Source: Pectobacterium brasiliense (lineage in GTDB: Bacteria; Pseudomonadota; Gammaproteobacteria; Enterobacterales; Enterobacteriaceae). Taken from it: a stretch of DNA of 64,000 bases. This document shows, piece after piece, positions 17,864-30,315 of the stretch. The notes beneath the pieces were generated by a model that saw only the letters and a program-made list of their open reading frames with translations, did no database searches and was not told where the DNA came from. Each line of letters begins with the position of its first letter. The stretch's first letter is position 1. A program made the translations under genes and the position numbers. The stretch spans positions 868,001 to 932,000 of the forward strand of contig NZ_JACGFN010000002.1 in NCBI RefSeq assembly GCF_016950255.1. Reading direction: 5' to 3'.

Positions 17864-18271
17864 TTACCATTCATCACAAAGAGAAATGTCTTTCACATAC
17901 TTATTGGGAGCTATCCATGAGTTCTTAGGACAGGTTTTATAATCTTGATCATTAAGATCATATGATATATAAATTGATAAAAAAAAACTAACAACCGCAC
18001 CAAATATAGCCACAACAGCTAATGAGTTAGCTAGTTTATTATTCATTTTAGGCACTTCATTTTTTATAGCTGAATAAAATGCCAAATATGAAAAATAAAA
18101 CAACAAAGGTGATCCAAATATCATTAAACCAAGTTTCCATGAAAAAATTATCACATCACTTTTTTGTAAAAAACTCAAATATCCATTGAAGGAAATCCAG
18201 CTAATAAAACATGAAATAAGAAAAAGGAAAACTGCAAACGCACCAACTAATGGCCTATTTACCTTAACCAC
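17864..18271 (-). CDS. Small four-helix membrane protein, copy 2 (putative immunity, DUF1240-like)
   Basis: 135 residues from the GTG at 18271, preceded by GGGGGAGG; a longer frame starts at 18292. It is the middle of three tandem paralogs. It shares VVKVNRPL, IIFSWKLGLMIFGSPLLFYF and the end TCPKNSWIAPNKYVKDISLC with its neighbours. Even the intergenic sequences between copies are alike, so the copies came from recent tandem duplication followed by divergence. AT-rich. Role inferred as in copy 3. Confidence 0.75.
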   Translation of the reverse strand: MVKVNRPLVGAFAVFLFLISCFISWISFNGYLSFLQKSDVIIFSWKLGLMIFGSPLLFYFSYLAFYSAIKNEVPKMNNKLANSLAVVAIFGAVVSFFLSIYISYDLNDQDYKTCPKNSWIAPNKYVKDISLCDEW

Positions 18272-18328
18272 GACTGTACCTCCCCCAGGCATGAAAAAGC
18301 ATTCCCTATCAGACGTCCATTTTTGTTC

Positions 18329-18733
18329 TTACTCTTTACAAAGAGCGATGTCTTTCACATATTTATTGGGAGCTACCCATGAGCTCTTGGGACAGATTTT
18401 ATAACCCTGTTCATTAAGGCTATAAGAGATATACATAGATGAAAATAAACTCACCGCAGTACCAAAAACAGCAAATATAACCAATACATTTGAAACTTTA
18501 TTATTCATTTTAATTGGTCTATTTTTTACAGCAGAAAAAAAACCAAAATAAGAAAACTGGAACACTATTGGAACTAGAAAAATTATCACCCCGAGTTTCC
18601 ATGAAAATGAAATAACATCATTTAGATTAAAGAAATCAATATACCCGTTTAAAGAGAACCATCCTCCCCAGCATGAAAGAAGAAAAATAAAAACTGAATA
18701 TATGAAAAAAAAAGGTCTATTTATCTTAACCAC
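18329..18733 (-). CDS. Small four-helix membrane protein, copy 1 (putative immunity, DUF1240-like)
   Basis: 134 residues from the GTG at 18733, which has GGGGGAG upstream and overlaps the effector stop codon (GTGGTTAAG overlaps GGT TAA). This overlap implies translational coupling to the effector and makes this copy the cognate immunity candidate. It shares VVKINRPFFFIYSVF, VISFSWKLGVIIF and KICPKSSWVAPNKYVKDIAL with copies 2 and 3. About four membrane segments. Confidence 0.75.
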   Translation of the reverse strand: MVKINRPFFFIYSVFIFLLSCWGGWFSLNGYIDFFNLNDVISFSWKLGVIIFLVPIVFQFSYFGFFSAVKNRPIKMNNKVSNVLVIFAVFGTAVSLFSSMYISYSLNEQGYKICPKSSWVAPNKYVKDIALCKE

Positions 18734-19583
18734 GACTGACTCTCCCCCATGCATGAAAGAATTGATCAGGATGGTATGGTGTATATTGCTTTTTATGCGA
18801 TTTCAAATTTTTTATTATCGTCTCACTTATTTTATACTCATTATCCAACCACAGTAATGAAAGACTGACTATCACCCCAATAGCAAAGATGCCAAAAGCA
18901 ATGCCAATAACACTGAACCCCGTAGCCATAAGCCCAGTCGCTAATGTTTTCGCCCCCCATGCAACCCCAACCGATACAGCTAACTTTGCCGCATCCATCG
19001 TTAAATTAACAAAGAAATCGGTCAGTGCGTATTCATCTTTCACCATCAATTCAATGGCTCGATAAGCGCCTGAAAACACAATGCAGAACCTTGCCCCAGT
19101 CGCAATACCACTTTCAATACCTTTTGTACCTATCCCTATATCGAGTACTTTTTGGTTACTGACTAAATATCGAGTGGCATCTAAATACTTTCTTACCCCC
19201 GGATAGCCAGATAATTTTATGTACTTACTACCATTTTTCCCGACATATTCCGTTGCCGTGACGCCGAACCCTTTCATCTCCATCACGATTCTGCTCACAG
19301 ACACCGATTCTGCAATATTTCCGGCAAACGACGAGATGGGATCGGTACAGGCAAAAATGGCCGTTTTCCACGACTCATTAGGGTTTGGTGTACATAACGT
19401 CTTTAAAAAATACGTCGCTTCCTGCACAGTTAATATGGCATGAATGTTATCGTTATTTATTTCATTGAGTTGAGCATGTAATTTCTGATAGTTAATATCA
19501 GCATGCTGCTTTTTAAAATCAAGATGATCTTCTAACCGATAGTCATCATCAACAAGTGTTTTTAAAACCGGATCGTATTTCAC
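18726..19583 (-). CDS. Putative pore-forming antibacterial effector
   Basis: 285 residues from a GTG start. The N-terminal 190 residues are mainly hydrophilic (MKYDPVLKTLVDDDYRLEDH...). Residues about 201-246 form a long hydrophobic, glycine/alanine-rich hairpin (LAVSVGVAWGAKTLATGLMA, then SVIGIAFGIFAIGVIVSLSL), followed by a basic tail. A hydrophobic hairpin near the C terminus is the layout of pore-forming colicin domains. I do not recognise a named family. There is no signal peptide, consistent with type VI or contact-dependent delivery. Three small four-helix membrane proteins follow, the first overlapping its stop codon, as expected for effector/immunity pairs. Function is inferred. Confidence 0.55.
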   Translation of the reverse strand: MKYDPVLKTLVDDDYRLEDHLDFKKQHADINYQKLHAQLNEINNDNIHAILTVQEATYFLKTLCTPNPNESWKTAIFACTDPISSFAGNIAESVSVSRIVMEMKGFGVTATEYVGKNGSKYIKLSGYPGVRKYLDATRYLVSNQKVLDIGIGTKGIESGIATGARFCIVFSGAYRAIELMVKDEYALTDFFVNLTMDAAKLAVSVGVAWGAKTLATGLMATGFSVIGIAFGIFAIGVIVSLSLLWLDNEYKISETIIKNLKSHKKQYTPYHPDQFFHAWGRVSRG

Positions 19584-19834
19584 AGCATCTCATTCCTTTG
19601 AATTTTACTTAAGTCAACGAACTATTTCCCTGTAAGGTTACTTTAACGGAAAAATGATGATTTTTAAATGTTAATAATGCCAAATCCGCAATTTTCCATC
19701 CCACACAAAGAAACCCGTTACTTAAAAATGTCACGAGAAAAGGGAATCAAAAATACGTTATTTAAAGGCGATAACACATCAAACACTGACGATAGTGTTA
19801 CCTCGATAATAGCCAGATAATGGCACTTAAGGCG

Positions 19835-20702
19835 TGGATAAACTGCCTGTACGGCAGTGAACTTTCTTCCTGCAAAAAAATCCCGCCGACGCGTTTCTAA
19901 GCTGCCTATGCGGCAGTGAACGATTCAAGAGGCAAACATTGACGTCATCAATATTTCTAAGCTGCCTATGCGGCAGTGAACATTATATTATCGCCTTTTT
20001 TTATCTCAGTAAGTTTCTAAGCTGCCTATACGGCAGTGAACTGTGGGCGCTGTTGAACATCAAAGCCGCGGGTTTTCTAAGCTGCCTATACGGCAGTGAA
20101 CACCTACATTCAATTCCCGTCATCCAGCTTTAACTTTCTAAGCTGCCTATACGGCAGTGAACTTATTAAATTTAATGGCTCTAATAAATTCCGATTTCTA
20201 AGCTGCCTATACGGCAGTGAACTTGCTGACGCAATTAAAATGGCTAGTGAGCAATTTCTAAGCTGCCTATACGGCAGTGAACAATTTTCTTTATCTTCCG
20301 CCACGTTTTCGCATTTTCTAAGCTGCCTATACGGCAGTGAACGCTTGCTTCTTTTCAAACTCGCCAGCTTCAACTTTCTAAGCTGCCTATACGGCAGTGA
20401 ACTATGTTCGAGAAGCTGCGACAAGCGCGGGCATTTTCTAAGCTGCCTATACGGCAGTGAACTCTCGCTCACGGTCAACGACGAGGCGAACGGCTTTCTA
20501 AGCTGCCTATACGGCAGTGAACAGCAACTGTGACCGGATGGCATTTACGCTATCTTTCTAAGCTGCCTATACGGCAGTGAACAAAGAGATGGCCCGCGAG
20601 TTTATTGACGCTGCTTTCTAAGCTGCCTATACGGCAGTGAACTGGCTTTTTTCTGATTTCGGCCTGCCGTTTTCTTTCTAAGCTGCCTATACGGCAGTGA
20701 AC
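19835..20702 (-). CRISPR. Type I-F CRISPR array 1: 15 repeats, 14 spacers
   Basis: 28-bp repeats (on the reverse strand starting GTTCACTGCC and ending GCTTAGAAA) begin at 19835 (degenerate), 19894, 19954, 20014, 20074, 20135, 20195 and then every 60 bp to 20675. Spacers are 32 nt except the first (31 nt, 19863-19893) and the fifth (33 nt, 20102-20134). The repeat inner loop is GTATAGGC in most copies but GCATAGGC in the two at 19894 and 19954. The leftmost copy starts TGGATAAACTGCCTG and marks the trailer end. The leader therefore lies on the right, next to cas1, and transcription runs leftward. New spacers should enter at 20675. Confidence 0.97.
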
Positions 20703-20997
20703 AGTAGCCCGATCACTCTAACGGTTTGTTTTATTAGCAGCAATTGCCGTTTTCCCTGCAAAAACCCTTTTTTTCAGCTCATCTGTAACTCATTGATTGT
20801 TAAGCTTGTGAAATAGACCAAATAAAAAGGGTCTGTGTTTGGGTAATATTTTTTGCGGTCAGAATTTTTCATATACAACTGTGATAATCTGATTTTCGTT
20901 AGTTTTCTGAAGATTATATTTTTTCTTATCAAATGGTTAGCCTGCGATTTACTTCGCTGGCGTCACAGCTATTATCGATTGCGGCAGAAAATACATT
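20703..20997 (-). promoter_or_regulatory. Leader of CRISPR array 1 and cas1 promoter region
   Basis: About 295 AT-rich bases between the first repeat and cas1. On the reverse strand, 57 nt ahead of the array, lies AAAAAAAGGGTTTTT (20760-20774). The same motif occurs 56 nt ahead of array 2 at 29206-29219. A second shared block is ACCCTTTTT further upstream. The right part (about 20880-20997) must carry the rightward promoter for cas1-csy4. Confidence 0.8.
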
Positions 20998-21978
20998 ATG
21001 GATAACGCCTTTAGCCCTTCGGACTTAAAAACCATTCTGCATTCCAAACGCGCCAATGTTTATTATCTCCAGCATTGCCGCATTCTCGTTAACGGTGGCC
21101 GTGTCGAATATGTCACGGAGGAAGGAAACCAGTCTCTGTACTGGAATATTCCCATCGCCAATACCAGCGTGGTGATGTTGGGAACCGGCACTTCTGTAAC
21201 GCAGGCAGCGATGCGGGAATTTGCCAGAGCCGGTGTGATGGTTGGCTTTTGTGGCGGCGGCGGCACACCGCTATTTGCGGCCAACGAGGCGGAAGTCGCG
21301 GTATCCTGGCTATCGCCACAGAGCGAATATCGGCCAACCGAGTATTTGCAGGATTGGGTCAGCTTTTGGTTCGATGATGAGAAAAGGCTGGCTGCCGCCA
21401 TCGCTTTCCAACAGGTGCGAATAACACAAATTCGTCAGCACTGGCTGGGCTCGCGTCTGTCCCGAGAATCTCGTTTTACCTTTAAGGCCGACCATCTTCA
21501 GGCGCTTCTGGATCGCTATGAAAAAGGGCTAACCGACTGCCGCACCAGCAATGACGTGCTGGTGCAGGAAGCAATGATGACCAAAGCCCTGTACAAACTG
21601 GCCGCTAATGCCGTGAGCTATGGCGACTTTACCCGCGCCAAACGCGGCGGTGGCACCGATCTGGCTAACCGTTTTCTCGATCACGGCAACTATCTGGCTT
21701 ACGGGCTGGCTGCCGTCGCGACATGGGTGTTGGGTCTGCCGCACGGGTTAGCGGTGTTGCATGGTAAAACTCGCCGTGGTGGGCTGGTATTCGACGTCGC
21801 CGATTTAATTAAGGACGCGCTCGTACTGCCGCAGGCGTTTATTGCCGCGATGGAAGGCGAAGATGAGCAAGAATTTCGTCAGCGCTGCCTGACCGCATTC
21901 CAACAATCTGAGGCGCTGGATGTGATGATCGGCAGCTTGCAGGATGTCGCTGGCAAGCTGAGCCAGGTGGCTCGATGA
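20998..21978 (+). CDS. cas1: CRISPR-associated endonuclease Cas1 (type I-F)
   Basis: 326 residues. It integrates new spacers, working with the Cas2 domain fused to Cas3. The start MDNAFSPSDLKTILHSKRAN is typical of Cas1f. The small N-terminal beta domain ends near SVTQAAMREFARAGVMVGFC. The helical catalytic domain has LYKLAANAVSYGDFTRAKRG, DLANRFLDHGNYLAYGLAAV and LPHGLAVLHGKTRRGGLVFD, holding the expected histidine and acidic metal ligands. The stop codon overlaps the cas2-3 start by 4 nt (ATGA). First gene of the cas operon. Confidence 0.96.
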   Translation: MDNAFSPSDLKTILHSKRANVYYLQHCRILVNGGRVEYVTEEGNQSLYWNIPIANTSVVMLGTGTSVTQAAMREFARAGVMVGFCGGGGTPLFAANEAEVAVSWLSPQSEYRPTEYLQDWVSFWFDDEKRLAAAIAFQQVRITQIRQHWLGSRLSRESRFTFKADHLQALLDRYEKGLTDCRTSNDVLVQEAMMTKALYKLAANAVSYGDFTRAKRGGGTDLANRFLDHGNYLAYGLAAVATWVLGLPHGLAVLHGKTRRGGLVFDVADLIKDALVLPQAFIAAMEGEDEQEFRQRCLTAFQQSEALDVMIGSLQDVAGKLSQVAR

Positions 21979-24900
21979 ACATTCTGCTGATTTCAGAATG
22001 CAATAAGCGCGCGCTGGTCGAAACCCGCCGGATACTGGATCAGTTTGCTGAGCGCAAGGGCGAACGCACGTGGCAAACCGCTATCACGCAGGAAGGGCTG
22101 AACACGCTACGCAAGCTGCTGCGCAAAACAGCGCGTCGTAACACGGCTGTCGCCTGTCACTGGGTTCGCAGTGCGAATCATACCGAACTGCTGTGGATCG
22201 TCGGTAATTTGCGGCGTTTTAATGCACAAGGGAGCGTGCCGACCAACACCAACAGCCGCGATATTCTGCGCTCGAAAGATGAAAACCCGTGGCACAGCGC
22301 CGAGGTGTTTAGCCTGCTGGCCGCTATTGCTGGGTTATTTCACGATGTCGGCAAGGCTAACGCACTATTCCAGACGGGGTTGAGCGGTACAGGTCCACGC
22401 AGCCAACCGTATCGGCATGAATGGGTATCGCTGCGGCTGTTTCAGGCCTTCGTGGGGGAGCAAGACGACAAAGGCTGGTTAACCGCGCTCAGCACGGTGA
22501 CTCCAGAGGCAGAAACAACCCTGCTGGCAGCCTTACAGCGGGATAAGCAAACGCCCAGTAGCAGTCCATTTCGCACTTTGCCGCCGCTGGCGCAGGTTAT
22601 CGCCTGGCTGATTGTTTCGCACCATCGGCTGCCCGTGTTTAACAAATCGGCAGAGCTTGCGCCCAACAGCAGTGAACCCCAGCTCGACTATGCAGAAACA
22701 TGGTTAACCGACCATCTCTCGGCACAATGGAATGCACTCAATCATTGCAAGCTCGATGTCACGCCAGCCAATCTGGCACAGGTGTGGCAGTTTCCGCATG
22801 GCACGCCGCTACGCAGCAGCGTCTGGCGTGAGAAGGCGCGCAAGTTTGCGGGTCGAGCGCTAAAGCTCCCCTCATTCATGCATTTCGCTCGGTTAGATCA
22901 ACGACTGACCGTGCATCTGGCGCGTCTCGCACTCATGCTGGCTGACCATCATTATTCAGCAGGCGCGGCAACGGTTGGCTGGCAGGATATGGCTTATTCA
23001 GTCTGGGCTAACACCGATCGCAAAACGGGGGAATATAAACAGAGGCTGGATGAACACTGCGTCGGCGTCGGGCAAAATGCTCTGCTGCTGGGGCGCAGTC
23101 TGCCGCATCTGCGTGACACGCTACCCGCAATTACTCGCCACAAAGGATTTCGTCAGCGCAGCACGCACCCGCGCTTTCGCTGGCAGGATCGCGCATTCGA
23201 TCTCGCCTGCTCTATTCGCGAATCCAGCAAGCAGCATGGTTTTTTCGGCGTCAACATGGCCTCGACAGGCCGGGGGAAAACCTTCGCTAACGCCCGAATT
23301 ATGTATGGCTTGTCGGACGAAACACTCGGCTGTCGCTTCTCTGTCGCGTTAGGGCTACGCACGCTGACGCTACAAACGGGTGATGCGCTACGGCAGCGCT
23401 TAAAGCTGGATGAAGACGACCTAGCGGTGCTGATTGGTTCACAGGCCGTGCAAGATCTCCATGAAATGCAGTTGGAAAATGAGACGCGCCAACAAAACAC
23501 CGCGCAGACGGGCAGTGAATCCGCCGACCCGTTGTTCTCTGAACATCAGTATGTTCGTTACGATGGCTCGCTGGACGATGGCAGGTTAAAGACGTGGCTG
23601 GAACGTAGCCCAACCCTGCATCAATTACTGAGTGCACCGGTGCTGATCACCACCATCGATCACCTGATGCCCGCTACAGAAAGTCTGCGCAGCGGACACC
23701 AGATTGCCCCGATGCTACGGCTATTGACCTCCGATCTGGTACTCGATGAACCGGATGATTTTGGGCTAGAAGATCTTCCCGCACTCTGCCGGCTGGTGAA
23801 CTGGGCAGGCATGTTGGGATCGCGTGTTCTACTTTCCTCGGCCACATTGCCGCCCGCGTTAATTCGCGCGTTGTTCGGTGCCTATCTTGATGGCCGTGCT
23901 GCCTGGCAACAGGCTTACGGCACACCGAATACGCCCTTGAACGTGTGCTGCGGCTGGTTTGATGAATTTGATTGTCAGCATGAGCAGTACGGCGATGTGA
24001 AAGGCTTCATGACCAGGCACGATGCGTTCGTTCAGCAGAGGCTGAAGAATCTTACCAAAGAGGAACTCCCGCTCCGGCTAGCTTCCATTGTGCCCGTCAG
24101 CAGCCCCAGTAAAAATAAAGATGATGTTCATCTGGCCGTCGCACAGGTGATCCACCCACTGATACGAGATTTACATTCACAGCATCACCAACAGCATAAG
24201 AGCGGAAAAACCGTCTCGCTGGGGCTGGTCAGAATGGCAAACATCGACCCGCTGGTTGCCGTCGCCCGCCAGTTGCTTGCCATCCCCTCACCGCCGGATA
24301 CCTGTATTCATTACTGCATTTATCACAGCCAACATCCGCTGGCGATGCGTTCCTATATTGAGCAGCGACTTGATGCAGCACTGATGCGTAACGACGCCGA
24401 TGCACTATGGCAGGTCGATGAAATTCGTCAGGCGATAGAAAACGCGCCGCCGCAGCATCATATCTTTGTGGTGTTAGCGACCTCGGTCGCCGAAGTGGGT
24501 CGTGACCACGACTACGACTGGGCGATTGTCGAGCCCAGCTCAATGCGTTCATTCATTCAACTCGCCGGACGAATATTGCGCCACCGGCAGGATAAACAAC
24601 ATGTGCCTAAAACGCCGAATATCTGCTTACTTAGCCACAATATTCGCGCGCTGAAAGATGAAGACGTCGCGTACTGTAAGCCGGGGTTTGAATCTGACGA
24701 TGAACAGCTAACCACACATGACCTTCGTCAGCTATTGCAGGAGGAGGACTACCGTCATCTCAACGCCGCCCCGCGCATTGTGCAACCGGCGCCCCTCATC
24801 AAACCGTTTTCGCTGGTGGCGTTAGAACATGCTGTTTTAGGAAAAACGCTGCTTGGCCTTAAAAATCAAAAGCTCGATGACCTGAAACGCCCGCCCGCCG

Positions 24901-25271
24901 CATTCTGGTGGCGTGCACATCCGCACTGGAACGGTGAGTTACAGCGGCGCACGCCCTTTCGAAAATCCGACAGAGATGAACCGTACACCCTGTGGATCGC
25001 CGATGACGATGAAGATGCCGTTTTCATGATACCGGACGACGGCCCCAGTAAATGGAAGCAAAGCGATGTGATCCGTCCCACTTCACTGCACATGGCAGAA
25101 GGCGTTTGTGCGTGGATCGATCCCGACTACCACGCCTTATACCAGCAGCTGGCAGACGAGAAACAGTGGGAACTCAAACGGGTTAGCGCTCGCTTCGGCG
25201 AAATCCGCCTGCGGGAAAAAGAAGAAAAAGACTGGCTCTGGCACCCGCTGTTAGGAGTGTTTGGACAGTGA
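21975..25271 (+). CDS. cas3f: Cas2-Cas3 fusion nuclease/helicase (type I-F)
   Basis: 1098 residues. The N-terminal 95 or so residues form the Cas2 domain ([20 protein letters not shown] to [18 protein letters not shown]). The HD nuclease follows with [13 protein letters not shown] near residue 120 and later IVSHHRLP. The SF2 helicase has Walker [17 protein letters not shown], a DEAD-like [18 protein letters not shown], and motif [15 protein letters not shown]-terminal domain ends WHPLLGVFG. This Cas2-3 fusion is the hallmark of subtype I-F; it degrades DNA bound by the Csy complex and helps adaptation. All motifs look intact. Overlaps cas1 by 4 nt. Confidence 0.97.
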   Translation: MNILLISECNKRALVETRRILDQFAERKGERTWQTAITQEGLNTLRKLLRKTARRNTAVACHWVRSANHTELLWIVGNLRRFNAQGSVPTNTNSRDILRSKDENPWHSAEVFSLLAAIAGLFHDVGKANALFQTGLSGTGPRSQPYRHEWVSLRLFQAFVGEQDDKGWLTALSTVTPEAETTLLAALQRDKQTPSSSPFRTLPPLAQVIAWLIVSHHRLPVFNKSAELAPNSSEPQLDYAETWLTDHLSAQWNALNHCKLDVTPANLAQVWQFPHGTPLRSSVWREKARKFAGRALKLPSFMHFARLDQRLTVHLARLALMLADHHYSAGAATVGWQDMAYSVWANTDRKTGEYKQRLDEHCVGVGQNALLLGRSLPHLRDTLPAITRHKGFRQRSTHPRFRWQDRAFDLACSIRESSKQHGFFGVNMASTGRGKTFANARIMYGLSDETLGCRFSVALGLRTLTLQTGDALRQRLKLDEDDLAVLIGSQAVQDLHEMQLENETRQQNTAQTGSESADPLFSEHQYVRYDGSLDDGRLKTWLERSPTLHQLLSAPVLITTIDHLMPATESLRSGHQIAPMLRLLTSDLVLDEPDDFGLEDLPALCRLVNWAGMLGSRVLLSSATLPPALIRALFGAYLDGRAAWQQAYGTPNTPLNVCCGWFDEFDCQHEQYGDVKGFMTRHDAFVQQRLKNLTKEELPLRLASIVPVSSPSKNKDDVHLAVAQVIHPLIRDLHSQHHQQHKSGKTVSLGLVRMANIDPLVAVARQLLAIPSPPDTCIHYCIYHSQHPLAMRSYIEQRLDAALMRNDADALWQVDEIRQAIENAPPQHHIFVVLATSVAEVGRDHDYDWAIVEPSSMRSFIQLAGRILRHRQDKQHVPKTPNICLLSHNIRALKDEDVAYCKPGFESDDEQLTTHDLRQLLQEEDYRHLNAAPRIVQPAPLIKPFSLVALEHAVLGKTLLGLKNQKLDDLKRPPAAFWWRAHPHWNGELQRRTPFRKSDRDEPYTLWIADDDEDAVFMIPDDGPSKWKQSDVIRPTSLHMAEGVCAWIDPDYHALYQQLADEKQWELKRVSARFGEIRLREKEEKDWLWHPLLGVFGQ

Positions 25272-25294
25272 CAAGAATAACAATAGGAGGAGGA

Positions 25295-26625
25295 ATGGAA
25301 GAAAGCAGACTGACACGGTTCATCGTGTCCTACATCAACAATCGAAAGCAAGCCAAACTGGATGCGTTCGATAAAGAAGCGGAGAAGAAACGTGCGACGC
25401 TCAGCGGTGAAGACTTAGCCGCAGAGGAATTGGATCTGGCCGAGAAGCGGCGAGAGATTGAGCAAAAACACGAGGTTCGCGCGTGGTTAAGCGATGCCGC
25501 CAGCCGCGCCGGACAAATCAGTCTGGTCACCCACGCGTTGAAATTTACCCACAGCGATGCCAAAGGCACCAGCGTCTTTAGCACCGGAACGGTAACGGAG
25601 GCTAAAACGCTTTCGACCGCAACACTGGCACAACCCGCTATCGATGCCGTGGGAAACGCCGCCGCCCTTGATGTCGCCAAACTGCTCCAGACTGAACACG
25701 ACGGGGATTCGCTGGTCGCGGCCCTACAGCGTGGCGATCACCATGCATTAGAAAAACTGGCAGAAAACCCGGAACAGCTCGCACAGTGGCTGGTGGGGTT
25801 TCAGCAAGTCTTCACCGATCGCCAGCCCAGCTCACATAAGCTAGCCAAACAGATCTATTTCCCCATAGCAAACGGTGAATACCATCTGTTAAGCCCGCTG
25901 TACTCCTCTTCACTCGCGCAAGCGCTCCACCAGCGAATTAACACCGTGCGCTTTGGTGATGAAGTAAAAGCGATTCGTCAGGCGCAAAAAGCGAATCAGT
26001 GGCATGAGCAGCTCTCCATCAGCTACCCCTATCTGGCGGTACAGAATATGGGCGGCACCAAGCCACAAAATATTTCATCACTCAATAGCAGCCGCAGCGG
26101 CCGTTCCTATTTGCTCAGTAGCGCACCGCCACAGTGGAACAGCATTGAAAAACCACCGCAGCAGCATGACTCTATTTTCCGTCCACGCGGCGAGGTGGAC
26201 TATCACACACGAGCGACCTTAGCGCAGATGCAGCGCTTTCTGCTTAGCGTCAAAGAGGTGGAAAACAATCGCGACATTCGTCACCAGCGCCTGCGCTATC
26301 TCGACCAGTTGATCGACCAGCTCTTCTTTTATGTCTCCAGCGTGCAAAACCTGCCCTCCGGCTGGAGCGCAGAGTCTGAACTGAAACGCGCCCAGCAACT
26401 GTGGCTCGATCCTTATCGTGCAGAAACGGATACGGTTTTCCGCCGCGAGCGTGAAGCTGGAGATTGGCAAAAGGCTGTGGCCTACGATTTTGGCCGTTGG
26501 CTGAACCGTCGGCTCAAGCATGAAGACTTGATCTTCGGCGAAATCGAACGCCGCGAATGGTCTACCGCCGCGCTGTTCAAACGCCGGATGCGTGAAATGG
26601 AAAGCGCACTGAAAGAGGATCTGGC

Positions 26626-26629
<4 letters not shown>
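25295..26629 (+). CDS. csy1: Csy1 / Cas8f, large subunit of the I-F surveillance complex
   Basis: 444 residues from the ATG at 25295, chosen for the strong AGGAGGAGG just upstream; an in-frame GTG lies at 25268, inside cas3. The start [20 protein letters not shown] and charged helix ([20 protein letters not shown]) are typical. [20 protein letters not shown] is the conserved Csy1 block. Csy1 with Csy2 forms the tail that recognises the GG PAM and the crRNA 5' handle. It overlaps csy2 by 4 nt. Confidence 0.95.
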
Positions 26630-29146
<2,517 letters not shown>

Positions 29147-29275
29147 CCCTTTTTTGGCGACCAGTTGCAACCCATTGATTTTTAATTGCGGTTGGTCGCC
29201 CTAATAAAAAAGGGTTTTTCGACAAAAAAGTCATATTCTCTTTAACAATCTGGTGGTTAGATTAAAAACCTAACC
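29147..29275 (+). promoter_or_regulatory. Leader of CRISPR array 2
   Basis: 129 nt between csy4 and the first repeat. It contains AAAAAAGGGTTTTT at 29206-29219, 56 nt before the array, matching the leader of array 1 in sequence and distance. A hairpin GCGACCA/TGGTCGC spans about 29157-29199. Orientation is rightward. Confidence 0.8.
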
Positions 29276-29843
29276 GTTCACTGCCGTATAGGCAGCTTAG
29301 AAAGCATTATTCACCGCTGGCAACCACTGTATTCTGTTCACTGCCGTATAGGCAGCTTAGAAAGTTACCCCGTCTATGCAATTTCAGGATCAAGAGTTCA
29401 CTGCCGTATAGGCAGCTTAGAAAGATGCGGTTGCGCTGGGTATGGCGACTGATGCGTTCACTGCCGTATAGGCAGCTTAGAAAACGTTGATTCCTGATGG
29501 ATTTGCGCCGCGAAAGTTCACTGCCGTATAGGCAGCTTAGAAACATTAGCTCTGATGATTCATCGGATAGGTCGAGTTCACTGCCGTATAGGCAGCTTAG
29601 AAAATACCCCGTGTGATTAAGAACATCTTGATATCGTTCACTGCCGTATAGGCAGCTTAGAAAGGCAAGACGCTTTGCTCTAACCATTCCTGCATGTTCA
29701 CTGCCGTATAGGCAGCTTAGAAATAACGACTTCAGTGACCGGCCGAATGACACGCGTTCACTGCCGTATAGGCAGCTTAGAAAGCGATGATGACGAAAAG
29801 ATAATGAGGAATAAAGTTCACTGCCGTATAGGCAGCTTGATAC
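29276..29843 (+). CRISPR. Type I-F CRISPR array 2: 10 repeats, 9 spacers
   Basis: 28-bp repeats start at 29276 and every 60 bp to 29816, with nine 32-nt spacers. All full repeats carry the GTATAGGC loop. The last copy (29816-29843) is degenerate at its 3' end (GCAGCTTGATAC instead of GCAGCTTAGAAA), marking the trailer. The leader is on the left, after csy4, so the two arrays are transcribed away from the cas genes. The repeat-derived frames encoding LSCLYGSE repeats are artefacts. Confidence 0.97.
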
Positions 29844-29848
29844 TATCG

Positions 29849-29874
29849 AAATGCGTCGCTGGTGCGACGCATTT
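29849..29874. terminator. Terminator-like hairpin after array 2
   Basis: AAATGCGTCG (29849-29858) pairs with CGACGCATTT (29865-29874) in a 10-bp stem with a 6-nt loop. It lies between array 2 and the convergent yjbQ remnant and could end transcription from both sides. Confidence 0.75.
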
Positions 29875-29881
29875 TAGAGGC

Positions 29882-30300
29882 TTATTCCCCGTGGAGGGTG
29901 ACAACCAGCGAGCGGCTGCCGCCGTGGTTGCGGTGTTCGCACAGGTAGATGCCCTGCCAGGTGCCGATGTTCAGGCGTCCGTTGGTGATGGGGATCGTTA
30001 GACTGTTTCCGAGCAGGCTACCTTTTAGGTGCGCCGGCATGTCGTCGCTACCTTCATATGTATGGCGGTAATACGGCTCATCCTCAGGCACTAAACGATT
30101 AAAAAACTCTCGAAATCCTGCCGCACCGTGGGGTCGGCATTCTCGTTAATCGTTAGCGCCGCCGAGGTGTGTTTGATGAACACCTGCATCAGCCCGACGT
30201 TTATCTGACGCAGTCCAGTAACCTGCGCCAGTATTTCGTCAGTCACCAGATGGAAGCCTCTGGCTTTCGGCTTCAGGCGGATTTCATATTGCATCCACAT
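29882..30300 (-). pseudogene. yjbQ: YjbQ (UPF0047) gene split by a one-base frameshift
   Basis: Two adjacent reverse frames together make one YjbQ protein of about 138 residues. The upstream part (30091-30300) runs MWMQYEIRLKPKARGFHLVT through LMQVFIKHTSAALTINENAD to QDFESFLIV and a stop. The downstream part (29882-30091) continues PEDEPYYRHTYEGSDDMPAH, GTWQGIYLCEHRNHGG and ends LVVTLHGE. The break is at a run of six T on the coding strand (A run at 30101-30106). One more T would read QDFESFFNRLVPEDE, as in the Escherichia coli homologue. So this is a real frameshift or a homopolymer sequencing error. The family has a thiamin-phosphate-synthase-like activity reported. Confidence 0.9.
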
Positions 30301-30315
30301 CGCAGCCCCCTGCTA

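Noticed and set aside
20096..20544. Long open frames on both strands with repeated LSCLYGSE or SLPYRQLRK units
   Set aside because: They arise from reading through the CRISPR repeats of array 1; the 60-nt period keeps the frame open. The same holds for 29307-29753 in array 2.
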